64,000 nucleotides of DNA, taken from assembly GCA_036677505.1 (NCBI GenBank), contig JAVBWK010000001.1:56175-120174 (forward strand), given 5' to 3'. This document shows positions 43,103-52,315 of the stretch, piece after piece. The position numbers and the translations under genes are program-made. The notes under the pieces are model-generated. The model had not been told where the DNA came from. It was given only the letters and a program-made list of their open reading frames with translations, and did no database searches. This DNA is from UBA2227 sp036677505. GTDB lineage: Bacteria > Bacillota_I > Bacilli_A > Erysipelotrichales > Erysipelotrichaceae. Each line of letters opens with the position of its first letter. The first letter of the stretch is position 1.

Positions 43103-45061
43103 CTATTCCTCCTGTTCAAAATATTCCTGAATGCTTTTATCTATCAGAGCTGTCATTTGCTCAATCGTCGTGTTGTCCCGTTGCAATGCTGCTGCTGAGA
43201 AGTGACCACCACCACTGAGCTTTTCCATGATGACCTGAACATTGATTTTGCCTCTCGAGCGTGCTGAAACTGCAACTTGCTGTTCATCAATCCGTGCAAT
43301 GACGAAAGATGCTTCCACATTCTTAACTGAAAGTAACATTTCTGCCACTTGAGACATAATGCTGCGCGAAACAATCTTTTTCTCATCATAAGGAGCAACG
43401 ACGATTCCTCTGGGCCGTTGTTGAGAACATTTCAGCATGCTGGTTTTCAACTCAAACTCATCATACTCATCCTTTAACAAATTATCAGCCTCAATCGTGT
43501 CAGCTCCCATGTTTTTCAATACGGATGCCGCCTCGAATGTACGTGAGCCGGTTCGATTTCTGAATCTTCCGGTATCAATCAGCATACCTGTGAACATGAT
43601 CGTCGCTTCTTCCATCGACACATCCACATTTGAAATCTGATATGGAATCAGTTCCGCAACCAGTTCACTGACGGATGAAGCCGAGGATTCAATGTACACC
43701 AATACCGGATTAAACGTAAAATCACTGCTTCTCCGATGATGGTCAATTACGATGACTTTCTTAGCTTTCTCAATGACCGAAGTTGCATTGCTGTATGAAG
43801 CGTTATTATGGTCGACCATGATGACAAGAGTATTTGCATCCAATATCTCCAAAGCCTCAGATTCAGTGATAAATCGATGTCTTTGATTCAAAATTTCTCT
43901 ATACTTTGCCAAGGCTCCCGACAGTTTTGCTTCAATACCGCCTGACTTGGATACGACATACACTTCCTTATCATAACTGCGGGCGATCCGGCTCATACCG
44001 ATGGCCGCGCCCATGCAGTCAAAGTCCATTTCTTTGTGACCAACGATAATGACTGTCTTGCACTGCTGAATCAAATCCCTGATCGTTTGAGCAATGACCC
44101 GGACACGGACTTTGCTTCGTTTTTCTTGTGCCTGACTGCTTCCGCCGAAATACTTGATATCTTCATTAAACGATTTGATTGCTACCTGATCGCCCCCACG
44201 GCTTTGTGCCAATTCAAGGGCTGTATTGACCATATCCTCCAGTTGCTGAAAGTCAGAGGTTTTACGTGAAAACGCCATGGATAGTGTGATCGCAACATCG
44301 ACCTCAGCAGCAGCTTTTCGAATATATGCCAAAATATCAAAACGGTTATTCATGACATTTTTATATATCCGCTCATTGAGAACCACTAAAAACCGGTCAG
44401 CCTTGATTCTTCGCAGAAACATTCCGTTCTTCTTTGCCCAATCTACGACCGGCTGTCGGATTTTTGAGTCAATCAAAGCAATTTTCTGCTCTTCCTCATA
44501 TTGCGTTGTCTCTTCATAGTTATCGATGTGGATTAATCCCAGGACGACCTGTTCATCGTCATATGCCGATTCCAGCTGATTGAGTTCTGTAATATCCCTG
44601 AAAAAAAGCAGTTGAGCATTCTCTTTTCGGGAGACTTCATAGACCGAATCGTTGACTTCGATTGTCAGTTGTTCACTGTCACCGGTAAAAAGCTTGTTGA
44701 TTTCCGGAGATAAGGATGTGATCTTTGAACCGATCAAAGAGATACCGCGATGATCAAACATTTCGCTCATCCATGTGACATTGTAGTTCTCATCGTAAGT
44801 CACGATACCTACTCCGCCAAGTTCTAAAGCTTCTTTAGCATCCTTACCTAACACACGGGTTATGGAGAAAATCCGATCTCTCTGATCTTTCTCATATGTC
44901 TGAATGATCAAATAAATAAATGATATATTCATCAGTAAATAGATAAACAAAAGCAGATACACATAGTTAAACAGAAATATAAAAAAGATAAAGAGCACGA
45001 TGATCTCAAACAGTAGGACAATAGCGATTTTTGACTTTAAGCGATCAAAGCTTTCAAGCAT
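43103..45061 (-). CDS. gdpP: Cyclic-di-AMP phosphodiesterase GdpP
   Basis: This membrane protein degrades c-di-AMP and so sets osmolyte and wall homeostasis. Two membrane segments (residues 12-31 and 34-53), a PAS domain (about 75-160), a degenerate GGDEF domain (about 170-300) and DHH/DHHA1 domains follow. The metal-binding motifs DFDCMGAA (Asp346, Asp348) and VDHHRRSSDF and the GGGHFSAA of DHHA1 are intact. At 652 residues it has usual length. It overlaps yybS by 8 bases. Confidence 0.95.
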   Translation of the reverse strand: MLESFDRLKSKIAIVLLFEIIVLFIFFIFLFNYVYLLLFIYLLMNISFIYLIIQTYEKDQRDRIFSITRVLGKDAKEALELGGVGIVTYDENYNVTWMSEMFDHRGISLIGSKITSLSPEINKLFTGDSEQLTIEVNDSVYEVSRKENAQLLFFRDITELNQLESAYDDEQVVLGLIHIDNYEETTQYEEEQKIALIDSKIRQPVVDWAKKNGMFLRRIKADRFLVVLNERIYKNVMNNRFDILAYIRKAAAEVDVAITLSMAFSRKTSDFQQLEDMVNTALELAQSRGGDQVAIKSFNEDIKYFGGSSQAQEKRSKVRVRVIAQTIRDLIQQCKTVIIVGHKEMDFDCMGAAIGMSRIARSYDKEVYVVSKSGGIEAKLSGALAKYREILNQRHRFITESEALEILDANTLVIMVDHNNASYSNATSVIEKAKKVIVIDHHRRSSDFTFNPVLVYIESSASSVSELVAELIPYQISNVDVSMEEATIMFTGMLIDTGRFRNRTGSRTFEAASVLKNMGADTIEADNLLKDEYDEFELKTSMLKCSQQRPRGIVVAPYDEKKIVSRSIMSQVAEMLLSVKNVEASFVIARIDEQQVAVSARSRGKINVQVIMEKLSGGGHFSAAALQRDNTTIEQMTALIDKSIQEYFEQEE

Positions 45062-45974
45062 TATTTTTCACTCCTAACAGTTTCTGGCGCATATCGGTTA
45101 CCATATCAAGCAAGCCGATGACCATAAGCGGAAATACGGTGACTGTCGGTAGCAAAAGCATACCGAGGACGGCCGCTAAAATCAGTGTACGCATTTTATA
45201 GCGTTTCTGAATAACGGATAACAATACAAAAGAGTGCGCTACGATGACGAAGGCAGAGAAAATAAACAAAGTATAGCCGATGTTCTGCCAGTGTGTATCA
45301 AGTTGAAGCTGTCTCGTTAATGGCCACAAAAATAACAGTGCCATCAGGATATAACCGATATATGCAGGCAGCGCAAATTTAGAGAGCGGAGCGGATGACG
45401 GGATTGAAATCCTAATCACACGTTTCAACAGGATACGTGCGAATATATGCAAAAGGTATGCCTCTAAAATCGCTGCCAGAAAGATTGACATCACAATCGT
45501 CATTCGGATGATATCGATTTCTCTTGTGGTTACTTCCACATCCATGGCACTCAGAAACTCGGTAACGATTCTGACTTCATCACCCATATCATAACCGAAA
45601 AATGATGCAAATAAAACCATGGAAACGAAATAGATGATCGTCGTAAACAAAGAAGTAAACAAAAACTGAGTGCGGTTATCAAATTTTCTGTTCATTCCCC
45701 ATCCGTAGAATAAACCGACAAGTCCGTATAGTGACGCAAATATCATAGACGGCAATGAGGAAATCATTAATGAAATAGCAACGATTCCAAAGTACGGAAG
45801 CCAGCCGGCTTTAAACCCGTGCTTCGCCGTGTACAAAATCATGGGCAACGGAATGATCCAGGCAAAGTATACATTGAGCTGACTGGCAAACTGGCGGTCG
45901 AGCAGTAAAAAAACACTGATCAGTGCGATCATTGCGGATCCTTCCGTGATTTTTCTTACTTGATTTTTCATCAT
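45054..45974 (-). CDS. yybS: YybS-like DUF2232 membrane protein
   Basis: A 306-residue protein with about eight hydrophobic segments and the PxPxxLYTAKHG-type segment (PLPMILYTAKHGFKAG) of the DUF2232 family. Family function is unknown, though the fold resembles S components. Its place directly before gdpP matches Bacillus. Two adjacent ATGs (45974, 45971) follow AGGAG; either may be used. A terminator lies between it and rpsR. Confidence 0.85.
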   Translation of the reverse strand: MMKNQVRKITEGSAMIALISVFLLLDRQFASQLNVYFAWIIPLPMILYTAKHGFKAGWLPYFGIVAISLMISSLPSMIFASLYGLVGLFYGWGMNRKFDNRTQFLFTSLFTTIIYFVSMVLFASFFGYDMGDEVRIVTEFLSAMDVEVTTREIDIIRMTIVMSIFLAAILEAYLLHIFARILLKRVIRISIPSSAPLSKFALPAYIGYILMALLFLWPLTRQLQLDTHWQNIGYTLFIFSAFVIVAHSFVLLSVIQKRYKMRTLILAAVLGMLLLPTVTVFPLMVIGLLDMVTDMRQKLLGVKNNA

Positions 45975-45990
45975 GATCTCCTGAAATGAT

Positions 45991-46020
45991 AAAAAACCTC
46001 CACCGACCGGCGATGGAGGT
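45991..46020 (-). terminator. Terminator after rpsR
   Basis: Stem ACCTCCA / TGGAGGT, with partly paired loop, and T6 on the minus strand. No clear promoter for yybS lies after it, so some read-through is likely. Confidence 0.8.
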
Positions 46021-46027
46021 AAGCATT

Positions 46028-46258
46028 CTAGTCGGCTACGTACGGCAATAATGCCATTTGACGAGCGCGTTTGATAGCGGTGGCAAGCATCCGTTGATAT
46101 TTAGCACGTGTGCCTGTTACGCGTCTGGGAATGATCTTCCCATTGGCCGAAATAAATCTCTTCAGCAATTCAATATCTTTATAGTCAATGGATGTGACAT
46201 TGTTTTTGGTGAAGTAACAGACTTTTTTACGGCTCGTGCGTTGTTTTTTGAAAGCCAT
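46028..46258 (-). CDS. rpsR: Ribosomal protein bS18
   Basis: A 76-residue 30S protein with conserved SIDYKDIELLKRFI and PRRVTGT segments. It is the last gene of rpsF-ssb-rpsR. The single Cys in VCYF is the remnant seen in zinc-free forms. Confidence 0.98.
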   Translation of the reverse strand: MAFKKQRTSRKKVCYFTKNNVTSIDYKDIELLKRFISANGKIIPRRVTGTRAKYQRMLATAIKRARQMALLPYVAD

Positions 46259-46273
46259 GAGCTGTCTCCTTTC

Positions 46274-46723
46274 TTAAAATGGCAAGTCGTCACTTGATAT
46301 GTCAAGGATCGGACCTGTCGCAAAATCATCTTCGTTGTAGTTATTGTTATCCGGTTGATATCCGGATGTGCTATCAAATGAATTTGATGCGGGTCGTTGA
46401 GTTGATGAAGAACGCGATTCTAACAGCTGAACATTATCCGACACAACTTCGGTAATATACACTTTCTTACCGGTATTTGCATCATCATAATTTCTTGTTG
46501 AAATTCGTCCTTCGACGGAAACCATGGCACCTTTTTTTGCATATTGGCTCAAAAAATCAGCTGTTTTTTCCCATGCTACACAGTTAATGAAATCCGCTTG
46601 GTCCTGTTGACCGAAACGGCGATTCACAGCAACAGTGAAACTTGCTACAGATTTTCCACTTTGTGTTCTTCTTAACTCGGGATCCTTGGTTAGACGACCT
46701 ACCAATACGACTCGATTTACCAT
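46274..46723 (-). CDS. ssb: Single-stranded DNA-binding protein
   Basis: A 149-residue SSB with the OB fold in the first 105 residues (MVNRVVLVGRLTKDPE, FINCVAWEKTADFL), a flexible linker and the protein-interaction tail SSDDLPF at the C-terminus. It coats ssDNA and recruits repair and replication partners. It lies between rpsF and rpsR, the standard arrangement. Confidence 0.98.
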   Translation of the reverse strand: MVNRVVLVGRLTKDPELRRTQSGKSVASFTVAVNRRFGQQDQADFINCVAWEKTADFLSQYAKKGAMVSVEGRISTRNYDDANTGKKVYITEVVSDNVQLLESRSSSTQRPASNSFDSTSGYQPDNNNYNEDDFATGPILDISSDDLPF

Positions 46724-46733
46724 GTGGTTCTCC

Positions 46734-47024
46734 TTACTCTTCTTCTTTGTTGATGATTAAGAAGCGAACGATATTATTGTTGATTCGATTTAAACGATCC
46801 AACTCTTTAACACCGGCTTGATCAGCTTCGAAATTCGACACGACATAATAACCTTTAGTCATGTGATTGATTTCGTATGCAAACTCACGCATACCCCACT
46901 CTGTAACCTCACCGACGACTCCACCATTGTTTGTGATGATTTCGTTCATGTTTGCAATTAGAGCTTGGCGTGCGGCATCATCGAGTGATGCGTTTACAAT
47001 GAACATGATCTCATACTTGCGCAT
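46734..47024 (-). CDS. rpsF: Ribosomal protein bS6
   Basis: A 96-residue 30S protein starting MRKYEIMFIV, with GMREFAYEINHMTKGYY. bS6 binds bS18 in the ribosome. It is the first gene of the operon and follows an AAGGAGGTG site. The leader of about 65 bases has room for the autogenous bS6:bS18 element known in bacteria, but I cannot identify it with confidence. Confidence 0.98.
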   Translation of the reverse strand: MRKYEIMFIVNASLDDAARQALIANMNEIITNNGGVVGEVTEWGMREFAYEINHMTKGYYVVSNFEADQAGVKELDRLNRINNNIVRFLIINKEEE

Positions 47025-47098
47025 TGTGACACCTCCTTATGGTCTGTTGGCCTTTTCAGGCAAGGAGCGAATACTTTACGTATCCACCCGTACCGTAC

Positions 47099-47127
47099 AT
47101 TATAACAGAACTAACCCCCCATGTAAA
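47099..47127 (-). promoter_or_regulatory. rpsF-ssb-rpsR promoter
   Basis: TTTACA and a perfect TATAAT with a 17-base spacer on the minus strand, about 75 bases upstream of rpsF. It directly abuts the ispD terminator. Confidence 0.85.
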
Positions 47128-47128
47128 C

Positions 47129-47151
47129 GAAAAAAAGCACCCGCAGGTGCT
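47129..47151 (-). terminator. Terminator after ispD
   Basis: Stem AGCACC / GGTGCT with a 4-base loop and T7 on the minus strand. Confidence 0.88.
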
Positions 47152-47159
47152 CAATTACA

Positions 47160-47801
47160 TCATTTTACGTCATCCGGTGTTGTGATCTTTATGTTGGCAT
47201 AAGAACCTTCAACCACTCGGATCCGTGTATTACTGCACAACTCTGCAATCTGAGCATCATCGGTCGCATTAATTCCCAAATCAAATGCTTTATTATAACA
47301 GCGAAGGATCAGTGAAGTCTTAAAAGCCTGAGGTGTCTGGGCCAACATATGCTCTTCACGATCGACCGTCGCTTGTATGTAATCTCCATCCATTTTTTTA
47401 ATGGTATCCTTTGGTTTAACTGCCAGGATAGCCGCATCTTCCTGTTCCATCGCATTCAGCAAACGATTGACACAGTCCATCGGCAGCCACGGTCTTGCCC
47501 CGTCATGAATCAAAACAACATCTTCTGTTACAGCCATCAATCCGTTGAATACACTGTCCTGACGGGTATCGCCGCCGTTGACCGAGACGATTTTACCGGA
47601 TTCGTTTTGTCGGACGATTCTGGGCATATCCGCCCGATTGGTCACGATCACCACCTGCTTGCAGCGCGGATCATCTAAAAACAGCTGTAAGGTTTGTTCC
47701 AAGACCGTTTTACCTTCTTTAAGCGGATAAAACATCTTGTTATATCCCAATCCCATGCGCGTCCCTTTTCCGGCCGCGACAATCAGTGCTGAATAGTTCA
47801 T
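47160..47801 (-). CDS. ispD: 2-C-methyl-D-erythritol 4-phosphate cytidylyltransferase
   Basis: The third enzyme of the MEP isoprenoid pathway; it couples methylerythritol phosphate to CMP. The nucleotide-binding N-terminus SALIVAAGKGTRMG and the motif VLIHDGARPW are diagnostic, and 213 residues is normal though slightly short. ATDDAQ near residue 178 also fits. A teichoic-acid type TarI is the main alternative but the sequence length and motifs suit either; MEP use is the commoner case. It is a single-gene unit. Confidence 0.82.
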   Translation of the reverse strand: MNYSALIVAAGKGTRMGLGYNKMFYPLKEGKTVLEQTLQLFLDDPRCKQVVIVTNRADMPRIVRQNESGKIVSVNGGDTRQDSVFNGLMAVTEDVVLIHDGARPWLPMDCVNRLLNAMEQEDAAILAVKPKDTIKKMDGDYIQATVDREEHMLAQTPQAFKTSLILRCYNKAFDLGINATDDAQIAELCSNTRIRVVEGSYANIKITTPDDVK

Positions 47802-47875
47802 AAGCCACCTCTTAATCTTTTTCCTATTTTATCACTTTTTCATTGTGTTTTCATTGTTTTTATTCTCAAATTCGG

Positions 47876-47904
47876 TTGTAATCGATTTCTGATGCACTTA
47901 TAAT
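47876..47904 (+). promoter_or_regulatory. Promoter of the cobalamin riboswitch operon
   Basis: TTGTAA and a perfect TATAAT with a 17-base spacer, a few bases before the riboswitch aptamer. Confidence 0.8.
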
Positions 47905-47909
47905 GAAAG

Positions 47910-48060
47910 TGTTGAATAGGTGTTTAACCGACTTAATAGGGAATCCGGATCACCGGAGCTGCCCCAGCAACTGTCGATACTGACGACAAAGACATACCAC
48001 TGTGCAAACGGGAAGGGTTTTTGAAGGATGAAGTATCAGCCAGTAGACCTGCCTAATTCA
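47910..48060 (+). ncRNA. Cobalamin (B12) riboswitch aptamer
   Basis: The conserved core is present in order: a GGTG start with TTAATAGGGAA, CCGGAGCTGCCCCAGCAACTGT (read as GAGCTGCCCC then AGCAACTGT), CACTGTGCAAACGGGAAGG and the B12 box AGCCAGTAGACCTGCC at 48038-48053. It binds an active B12 form and switches the downstream genes off when the vitamin is plentiful. A terminator at 48093-48118 is the likely output. This element and its platform fill the 354-base gap between ispD and the DUF4430 gene. Confidence 0.95.
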
Positions 48061-48092
48061 AAAATATCTGATTTATCTTCTGGGTGAAAGAT

Positions 48093-48118
48093 AAAAAGAC
48101 AACACTTTTGTCTTTTTT
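48093..48118 (+). terminator. Riboswitch-controlled terminator
   Basis: Stem AAAAGACAA / TTGTCTTTT with a 5-base loop and a T run, 33 bases after the aptamer and 38 before the next start. Its position fits transcription attenuation by the riboswitch. Confidence 0.85.
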
Positions 48119-48155
48119 CGCACATCCTATGATGTGTTTTTTTATGGGAGGAACT

Positions 48156-48605
48156 ATGAATAAGAATTTTACACGTATTTTGATTGCTGTGGTAGCAGCG
48201 ATCCTGCTTTATGTCAGCGTATCGTTTCTTACTCGTCCACCGGTAGAGCAAGGCAGTAAAGAAGTTACAATTGTCATGAGCACAAAACTGGAAGGCGAAA
48301 TTAAGGAAATATTCAAGAAGACGGTCAAAACCGATGCAGAGATGCTTGGCGACTTATTGGAGGAAGGTGTGGTTCGTGCTTACTTCACGATTGAGCTTTC
48401 CGGTAATAAGAGTGATGCCTACGGACGTTTTATCGTTGCTATCAATGAATTTAAGACCGAAGATATCAACAAAGGACCTTGGTGGACTTACGATTCCAAA
48501 ACCAATGAAACCTGTGTATCCGCAGGATATTGTTCAGGAATCGATGCAACTCCTGTTTACGACAAAGACGTTTTTGAGTTTACCTATACTGACAGTTTCG
48601 AGTAA
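48156..48605 (+). CDS. Membrane-anchored DUF4430 (transcobalamin-like) protein
   Basis: A 149-residue protein with one N-terminal membrane segment (residues 8-25) and an outer domain that matches DUF4430, a fold related to the C-terminal domain of transcobalamin. GPWWTYDSKTNE and the Cys pair in TCVSAGYC are visible. The start follows a GGGAGGA site. As first gene after the cobalamin riboswitch and overlapping an ECF S component as TAATG, it probably helps capture B12 at the cell surface. Direct B12 binding is not proven by sequence. Confidence 0.82.
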   Translation: MNKNFTRILIAVVAAILLYVSVSFLTRPPVEQGSKEVTIVMSTKLEGEIKEIFKKTVKTDAEMLGDLLEEGVVRAYFTIELSGNKSDAYGRFIVAINEFKTEDINKGPWWTYDSKTNETCVSAGYCSGIDATPVYDKDVFEFTYTDSFE

Positions 48606-49138
48606 TGAAACCTGTGGTCCGCTTAGTCGTCATCGCACTGCTGAGCGCATTGTTGCTGGTCGTACAAGTTGCTTTGGCTATGGTCCCCAATGTCGAACTG
48701 GTATCCCTGCTTATTCTCATTTATACATTGCTTCTGCCATTGCCTACTGTATTGGGTATTGTCAGTATTTTTGTAACCCTCGAATTTATGATTTGGGGGT
48801 TTGGGGATTGGGTCATCGGTTATTACTGGGTTTGGCCGGTGTGGGTTTTGCTGGTTTATCTGACTCGATGGTTCAATAAAGATGATTCTCATCGATGGGC
48901 TTTGCTTGGCGCTTTTTGGGGTATTTTGTTCGGCATCCTTTTCTCTTTACACCACGGGATCCTTTATGGCATGACCTATAGTTATGCCTATTGGATCAGG
49001 GGCATTTCTTTTGACATTATTCATGCAATATCGAATTATATTCTTATATTGCTGAGTTATCGTGTTATATTTAATATATTAAAGAAACTGCTTGAAAGGC
49101 TGGGTGTATCGTATGAAAGTAACCACAAAAACCGGTGA
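48605..49138 (+). CDS. ECF transporter S component, predicted cobalamin-specific
   Basis: A 177-residue membrane protein with about five or six hydrophobic segments, the size and pattern of an ECF S component. Its control by the B12 riboswitch and coupling to a DUF4430 protein and a cobalamin adenosyltransferase point to cobalamin as substrate. The energising EcfAT module is not here. Its end overlaps the next gene by 26 bases. Confidence 0.82.
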   Translation: MKPVVRLVVIALLSALLLVVQVALAMVPNVELVSLLILIYTLLLPLPTVLGIVSIFVTLEFMIWGFGDWVIGYYWVWPVWVLLVYLTRWFNKDDSHRWALLGAFWGILFGILFSLHHGILYGMTYSYAYWIRGISFDIIHAISNYILILLSYRVIFNILKKLLERLGVSYESNHKNR

Positions 49139-49580
49139 TCAAGGTCAAACCGGCGTTTTTAACCAACGTGTAGAAAAGGACAGTCTGATCATTGACTTAT
49201 TAGGACATCTGGATGAAGTTATGGCTCACATGATCGATTGTTATGCTGAATTCCCAGAGGCAAATCCGGAACTTAAGGATCGGGTTGATGAACTGATTCT
49301 TATGGCTTCCATCGTTGCCGGATTTAAGAAAGAGGAAGATTTCGGCGAGGAACGAGTTGCTCATTTAGAAGAGATGATCCGTTTGCACAATGAAAAGTGT
49401 TATGGATTTGTATATCCGTTTGACAATGTAATGAAATCAAGGCTGAATGTATTACGGACTGTCGTCCGTCGTTGTGAGCGGGTCATGGTTCGCACATTCA
49501 AGGAAAGCAGAGATTTTCCGCTGATTCGCGTTTATATGAATCGCCTGTCGGACTATGTTTTTATTTTGATCAACCGTTAA
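49113..49580 (+). CDS. pduO: PduO-type ATP:cob(I)alamin adenosyltransferase
   Basis: The enzyme makes adenosylcobalamin from imported cobalamin. It begins MKVTTKTGDQGQTGVF, the ATP-binding motif of PduO enzymes, and has the helix with VLRTVVRRCERVMVR and YMNRLSDYVF that forms the subunit interface. At 155 residues it is a little shorter than typical (about 180). The ATG at 49113 is chosen because it starts exactly at the family motif. Its product is needed by the class II ribonucleotide reductase encoded next. Confidence 0.9.
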   Translation: MKVTTKTGDQGQTGVFNQRVEKDSLIIDLLGHLDEVMAHMIDCYAEFPEANPELKDRVDELILMASIVAGFKKEEDFGEERVAHLEEMIRLHNEKCYGFVYPFDNVMKSRLNVLRTVVRRCERVMVRTFKESRDFPLIRVYMNRLSDYVFILINR

Positions 49581-49669
49581 TCGTTCACTTTATTTTCATA
49601 AGTTTCATGATTTGTGTGCAGTTAATTATGTTAGAATAAAAAGTATCTTAGGTAAGAGGAGGAATATGT

Positions 49670-52186
49670 ATGAAGTATCGTGAGGGGACCATTAAGAAAA
49701 TCAATGACGATATCCGCAACCATTTTCCCCATCTTTTTCCTATCGAAGAAAGTTTTCATGTGACGCATTCCGGCGTGTCCAGATTGGTCATGTTGGATCG
49801 CTATGCACAAAAAGACCGCAGTTTAAAGACCTTGGGGGTTGATGATATCGTTGTTACGATCGTAAAAGACGATCCCAAGTTCCCGGCGCGCGGGATCGGT
49901 TTGGTCAGAGAAATCGACTCACTACAGGAAACGGCACTTATCGAACTGGAAGAAGAATGGCGGTCATCGTGTGAAAATGAAGTTGAAGCGGAAACCGGAT
50001 TAATACGACGTCCTTTTAAGAAAATCGACAAGCCGATGGAAATCTATTATGAACAGATTGCCAAACGCGTCGGAAAAGCCTTAGCATCCACAGAGAACAG
50101 TGAAGCAAACCGCAATAAATATGGTGAGCTTTTTTATCATCAGTTAAAAGACTTAAATGTCGTTCCGGCCGGTCGGGTCCTCTATGGAGCAGGCAGCGGT
50201 ACGGAAGTAACCTATTTTAATTGTTTTGTCATGCCATTTGTACGTGACTCCCGCGGCGGAATTGCCGATCACCGCAAAGAAGTCATGGAAATCATGTCGC
50301 GTGGCGGCGGTGTCGGTACCAATGGATCAACCTTACGACCCAAAGCGGCTCCGGCTAAAGGAGTTGGCGGAAAGTCTTCGGGTGCCGTAAGCTGGCTGAA
50401 TGATATTGCGAATCTTACTCATTTGGTTGAGCAGGGCGGTTCACGTCGTGGTGCCCAAATGATCATGTTGGCTGACTGGCATCCGGATATTATCGAATTT
50501 ATTATCTCGAAAATGCAAAACCCACGCGTTTTAAAATGGCTCACCGAAAATTCCAACGATGAAATCATTCGCGAAGAAGCGCATCGCAAACTGAAGTTTT
50601 ATCCGTTGAGCCGGACTGAAAAGGAAATGTATGAGGCGTTGGTCGATAATAAATCAACCCCTCAACATATCGCTGACCATGCCCGCGAGAAGCTTCTTGA
50701 CGGCGGTAAACTTGAAGTACTATCCCCGGAATTTTTATCCGGAGCAAATATCTCCGTCACTTTGACCAAAGAGTTTATGCAGGCAGTTGCCGATGATGCC
50801 GAATATCAGCTTCGTTTCCCTGATCTTGAAATTTATACGAAAGATCAAAAAGAAGCGTATGATGAGAAATGGCATGTCATCGGAGATGTCCGTGAATGGG
50901 AGGCTATGGGATTTCCCATCAAAATATACCGTACGGTCAAAGCCCGGGATATCTGGGATCTGATCAGTTTCTGTGCTACATACTCTGCGGAGCCCGGTAT
51001 TTTCTTTATCGATAATGCCAATGATAAGACCAATGCCAAAGCCTACGGTCAACGGGTTGTGGCAACCAATCCGTGCGGCGAACAGCCGTTAGCCCCGTAT
51101 TCCGTATGTAATCTTGCGGCTGTCAACTTAGCAAACTTCGTTGATCGCAAGACCGGTGATATTCTTTATGATAAATTGCGCGAAAGTGTCGCTTTGACCG
51201 TTCGTATGCAGGACAATGTCATTGACGATACTCCTTACTTCTTAGAAGCCAACCGGATTCAGGCATTGGGTGAGCGTCGTGTCGGTCTTGGGGTCATGGG
51301 ATTGCATGATTTGCTGATTTGGGCAAGAAAACGCTATGGTTCACCGGAAGCGATCGAGACGATCGATCAGCTGTTTAAAGAGATTGCCGTCACCGCATAT
51401 GCAACCTCCATCGATCTTGCCAGAGAAAAGGGTAGTTTCCCCTTCCTGAGTGATCGCAATCAGTTTGTAAAGACGGGATTTATGCAGGATATGCCACAGG
51501 AGATCCGCGAAGGTGTCTTGCAACACGGCATTCGTAACTCGCACTTACTGACGATTGCTCCGACCGGTTCGACCGGAACGATGGTCGGTGTATCCACCGG
51601 ACTTGAACCTTATTTCTCGTTCTCATATTTCCGTTCCGGACGTTTGGGCAAGTTCATTGAAGTCAACGCCTCAATCGTTGATGAGTTCCTTGAGATTCAT
51701 CCTCAGTACACACGTGCAACTCTACCCGATTATTTCGTCAGTGCGATGCAACTGTCTCCGGAAGAACATGCAGATTCTCAGTGTGCGATCCAGCGTTGGA
51801 TAGATTCCTCGATTTCCAAGACAGTCAATGCTCCGCGAGGATACAGCGTCCGTCAGGTTCAGCAGATTTATGAGCGCCTGTACAAGCATGGCGCTAAAGG
51901 CGGCACAGTTTATGTCGATGGTTCGCGTGACAGTCAGGTACTCTCACTGACCAATGATGAAGATAACTCCTGGGCACAGATGGACATCGTCCGTGACTTT
52001 GGGGTCAGTATTAAAGAAAAGCAGGAAGAGAGCAAAAAGACCGATCTTCGTGCCGACCGTCAGGACCGTAACATCGGCAATGAAGTCGGTGATATCTGTC
52101 CCATATGTTTAGAAGGTGTCGTCGAGGATATCGGCGGATGCAATACCTGTACCAACTGTAATGCTCAGTTGAAGTGCGGATTATAA
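49670..52186 (+). CDS. nrdJ: Adenosylcobalamin-dependent (class II) ribonucleotide reductase
   Basis: This enzyme makes deoxyribonucleotides with a B12-derived radical, with or without oxygen. Visible are NCFVMPF with the first active Cys, the motif NPCGEQPLAPYSVCNLAAVNL split around CGEQPL and SVCNL, and APTGSTGTMVG. The C-terminal Cys-rich tail CPICLEG and CNTCTNC holds the redox Cys pair. At 838 residues it fits the long class II form. The start follows GAGGAGG. It lies 90 bases after pduO and may share the riboswitch-controlled transcript. Confidence 0.95.
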   Translation: MKYREGTIKKINDDIRNHFPHLFPIEESFHVTHSGVSRLVMLDRYAQKDRSLKTLGVDDIVVTIVKDDPKFPARGIGLVREIDSLQETALIELEEEWRSSCENEVEAETGLIRRPFKKIDKPMEIYYEQIAKRVGKALASTENSEANRNKYGELFYHQLKDLNVVPAGRVLYGAGSGTEVTYFNCFVMPFVRDSRGGIADHRKEVMEIMSRGGGVGTNGSTLRPKAAPAKGVGGKSSGAVSWLNDIANLTHLVEQGGSRRGAQMIMLADWHPDIIEFIISKMQNPRVLKWLTENSNDEIIREEAHRKLKFYPLSRTEKEMYEALVDNKSTPQHIADHAREKLLDGGKLEVLSPEFLSGANISVTLTKEFMQAVADDAEYQLRFPDLEIYTKDQKEAYDEKWHVIGDVREWEAMGFPIKIYRTVKARDIWDLISFCATYSAEPGIFFIDNANDKTNAKAYGQRVVATNPCGEQPLAPYSVCNLAAVNLANFVDRKTGDILYDKLRESVALTVRMQDNVIDDTPYFLEANRIQALGERRVGLGVMGLHDLLIWARKRYGSPEAIETIDQLFKEIAVTAYATSIDLAREKGSFPFLSDRNQFVKTGFMQDMPQEIREGVLQHGIRNSHLLTIAPTGSTGTMVGVSTGLEPYFSFSYFRSGRLGKFIEVNASIVDEFLEIHPQYTRATLPDYFVSAMQLSPEEHADSQCAIQRWIDSSISKTVNAPRGYSVRQVQQIYERLYKHGAKGGTVYVDGSRDSQVLSLTNDEDNSWAQMDIVRDFGVSIKEKQEESKKTDLRADRQDRNIGNEVGDICPICLEGVVEDIGGCNTCTNCNAQLKCGL

Positions 52187-52198
52187 ATGTTTCAATTG

Positions 52199-52225
52199 AC
52201 CCTCAGACTTTACTGAGGGTTTTCT
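52199..52225 (+). terminator. Terminator after nrdJ
   Basis: Stem ACCCTCAG / CTGAGGGT with a 6-base loop and a TTTTCTT tail. Confidence 0.88.
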
Positions 52226-52315
52226 TATGCCCTCACAAAGTATTTGAGTAGATATGATTTGAATGAATCGATATACTATGATTACTACAGTGACTGACTT
52301 TTCGAAAGGAGTTTT

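Noticed and set aside
47025..47098. bS6:bS18 autoregulatory leader of rpsF
   Set aside because: The leader length allows it, but I could not identify the conserved core with confidence.
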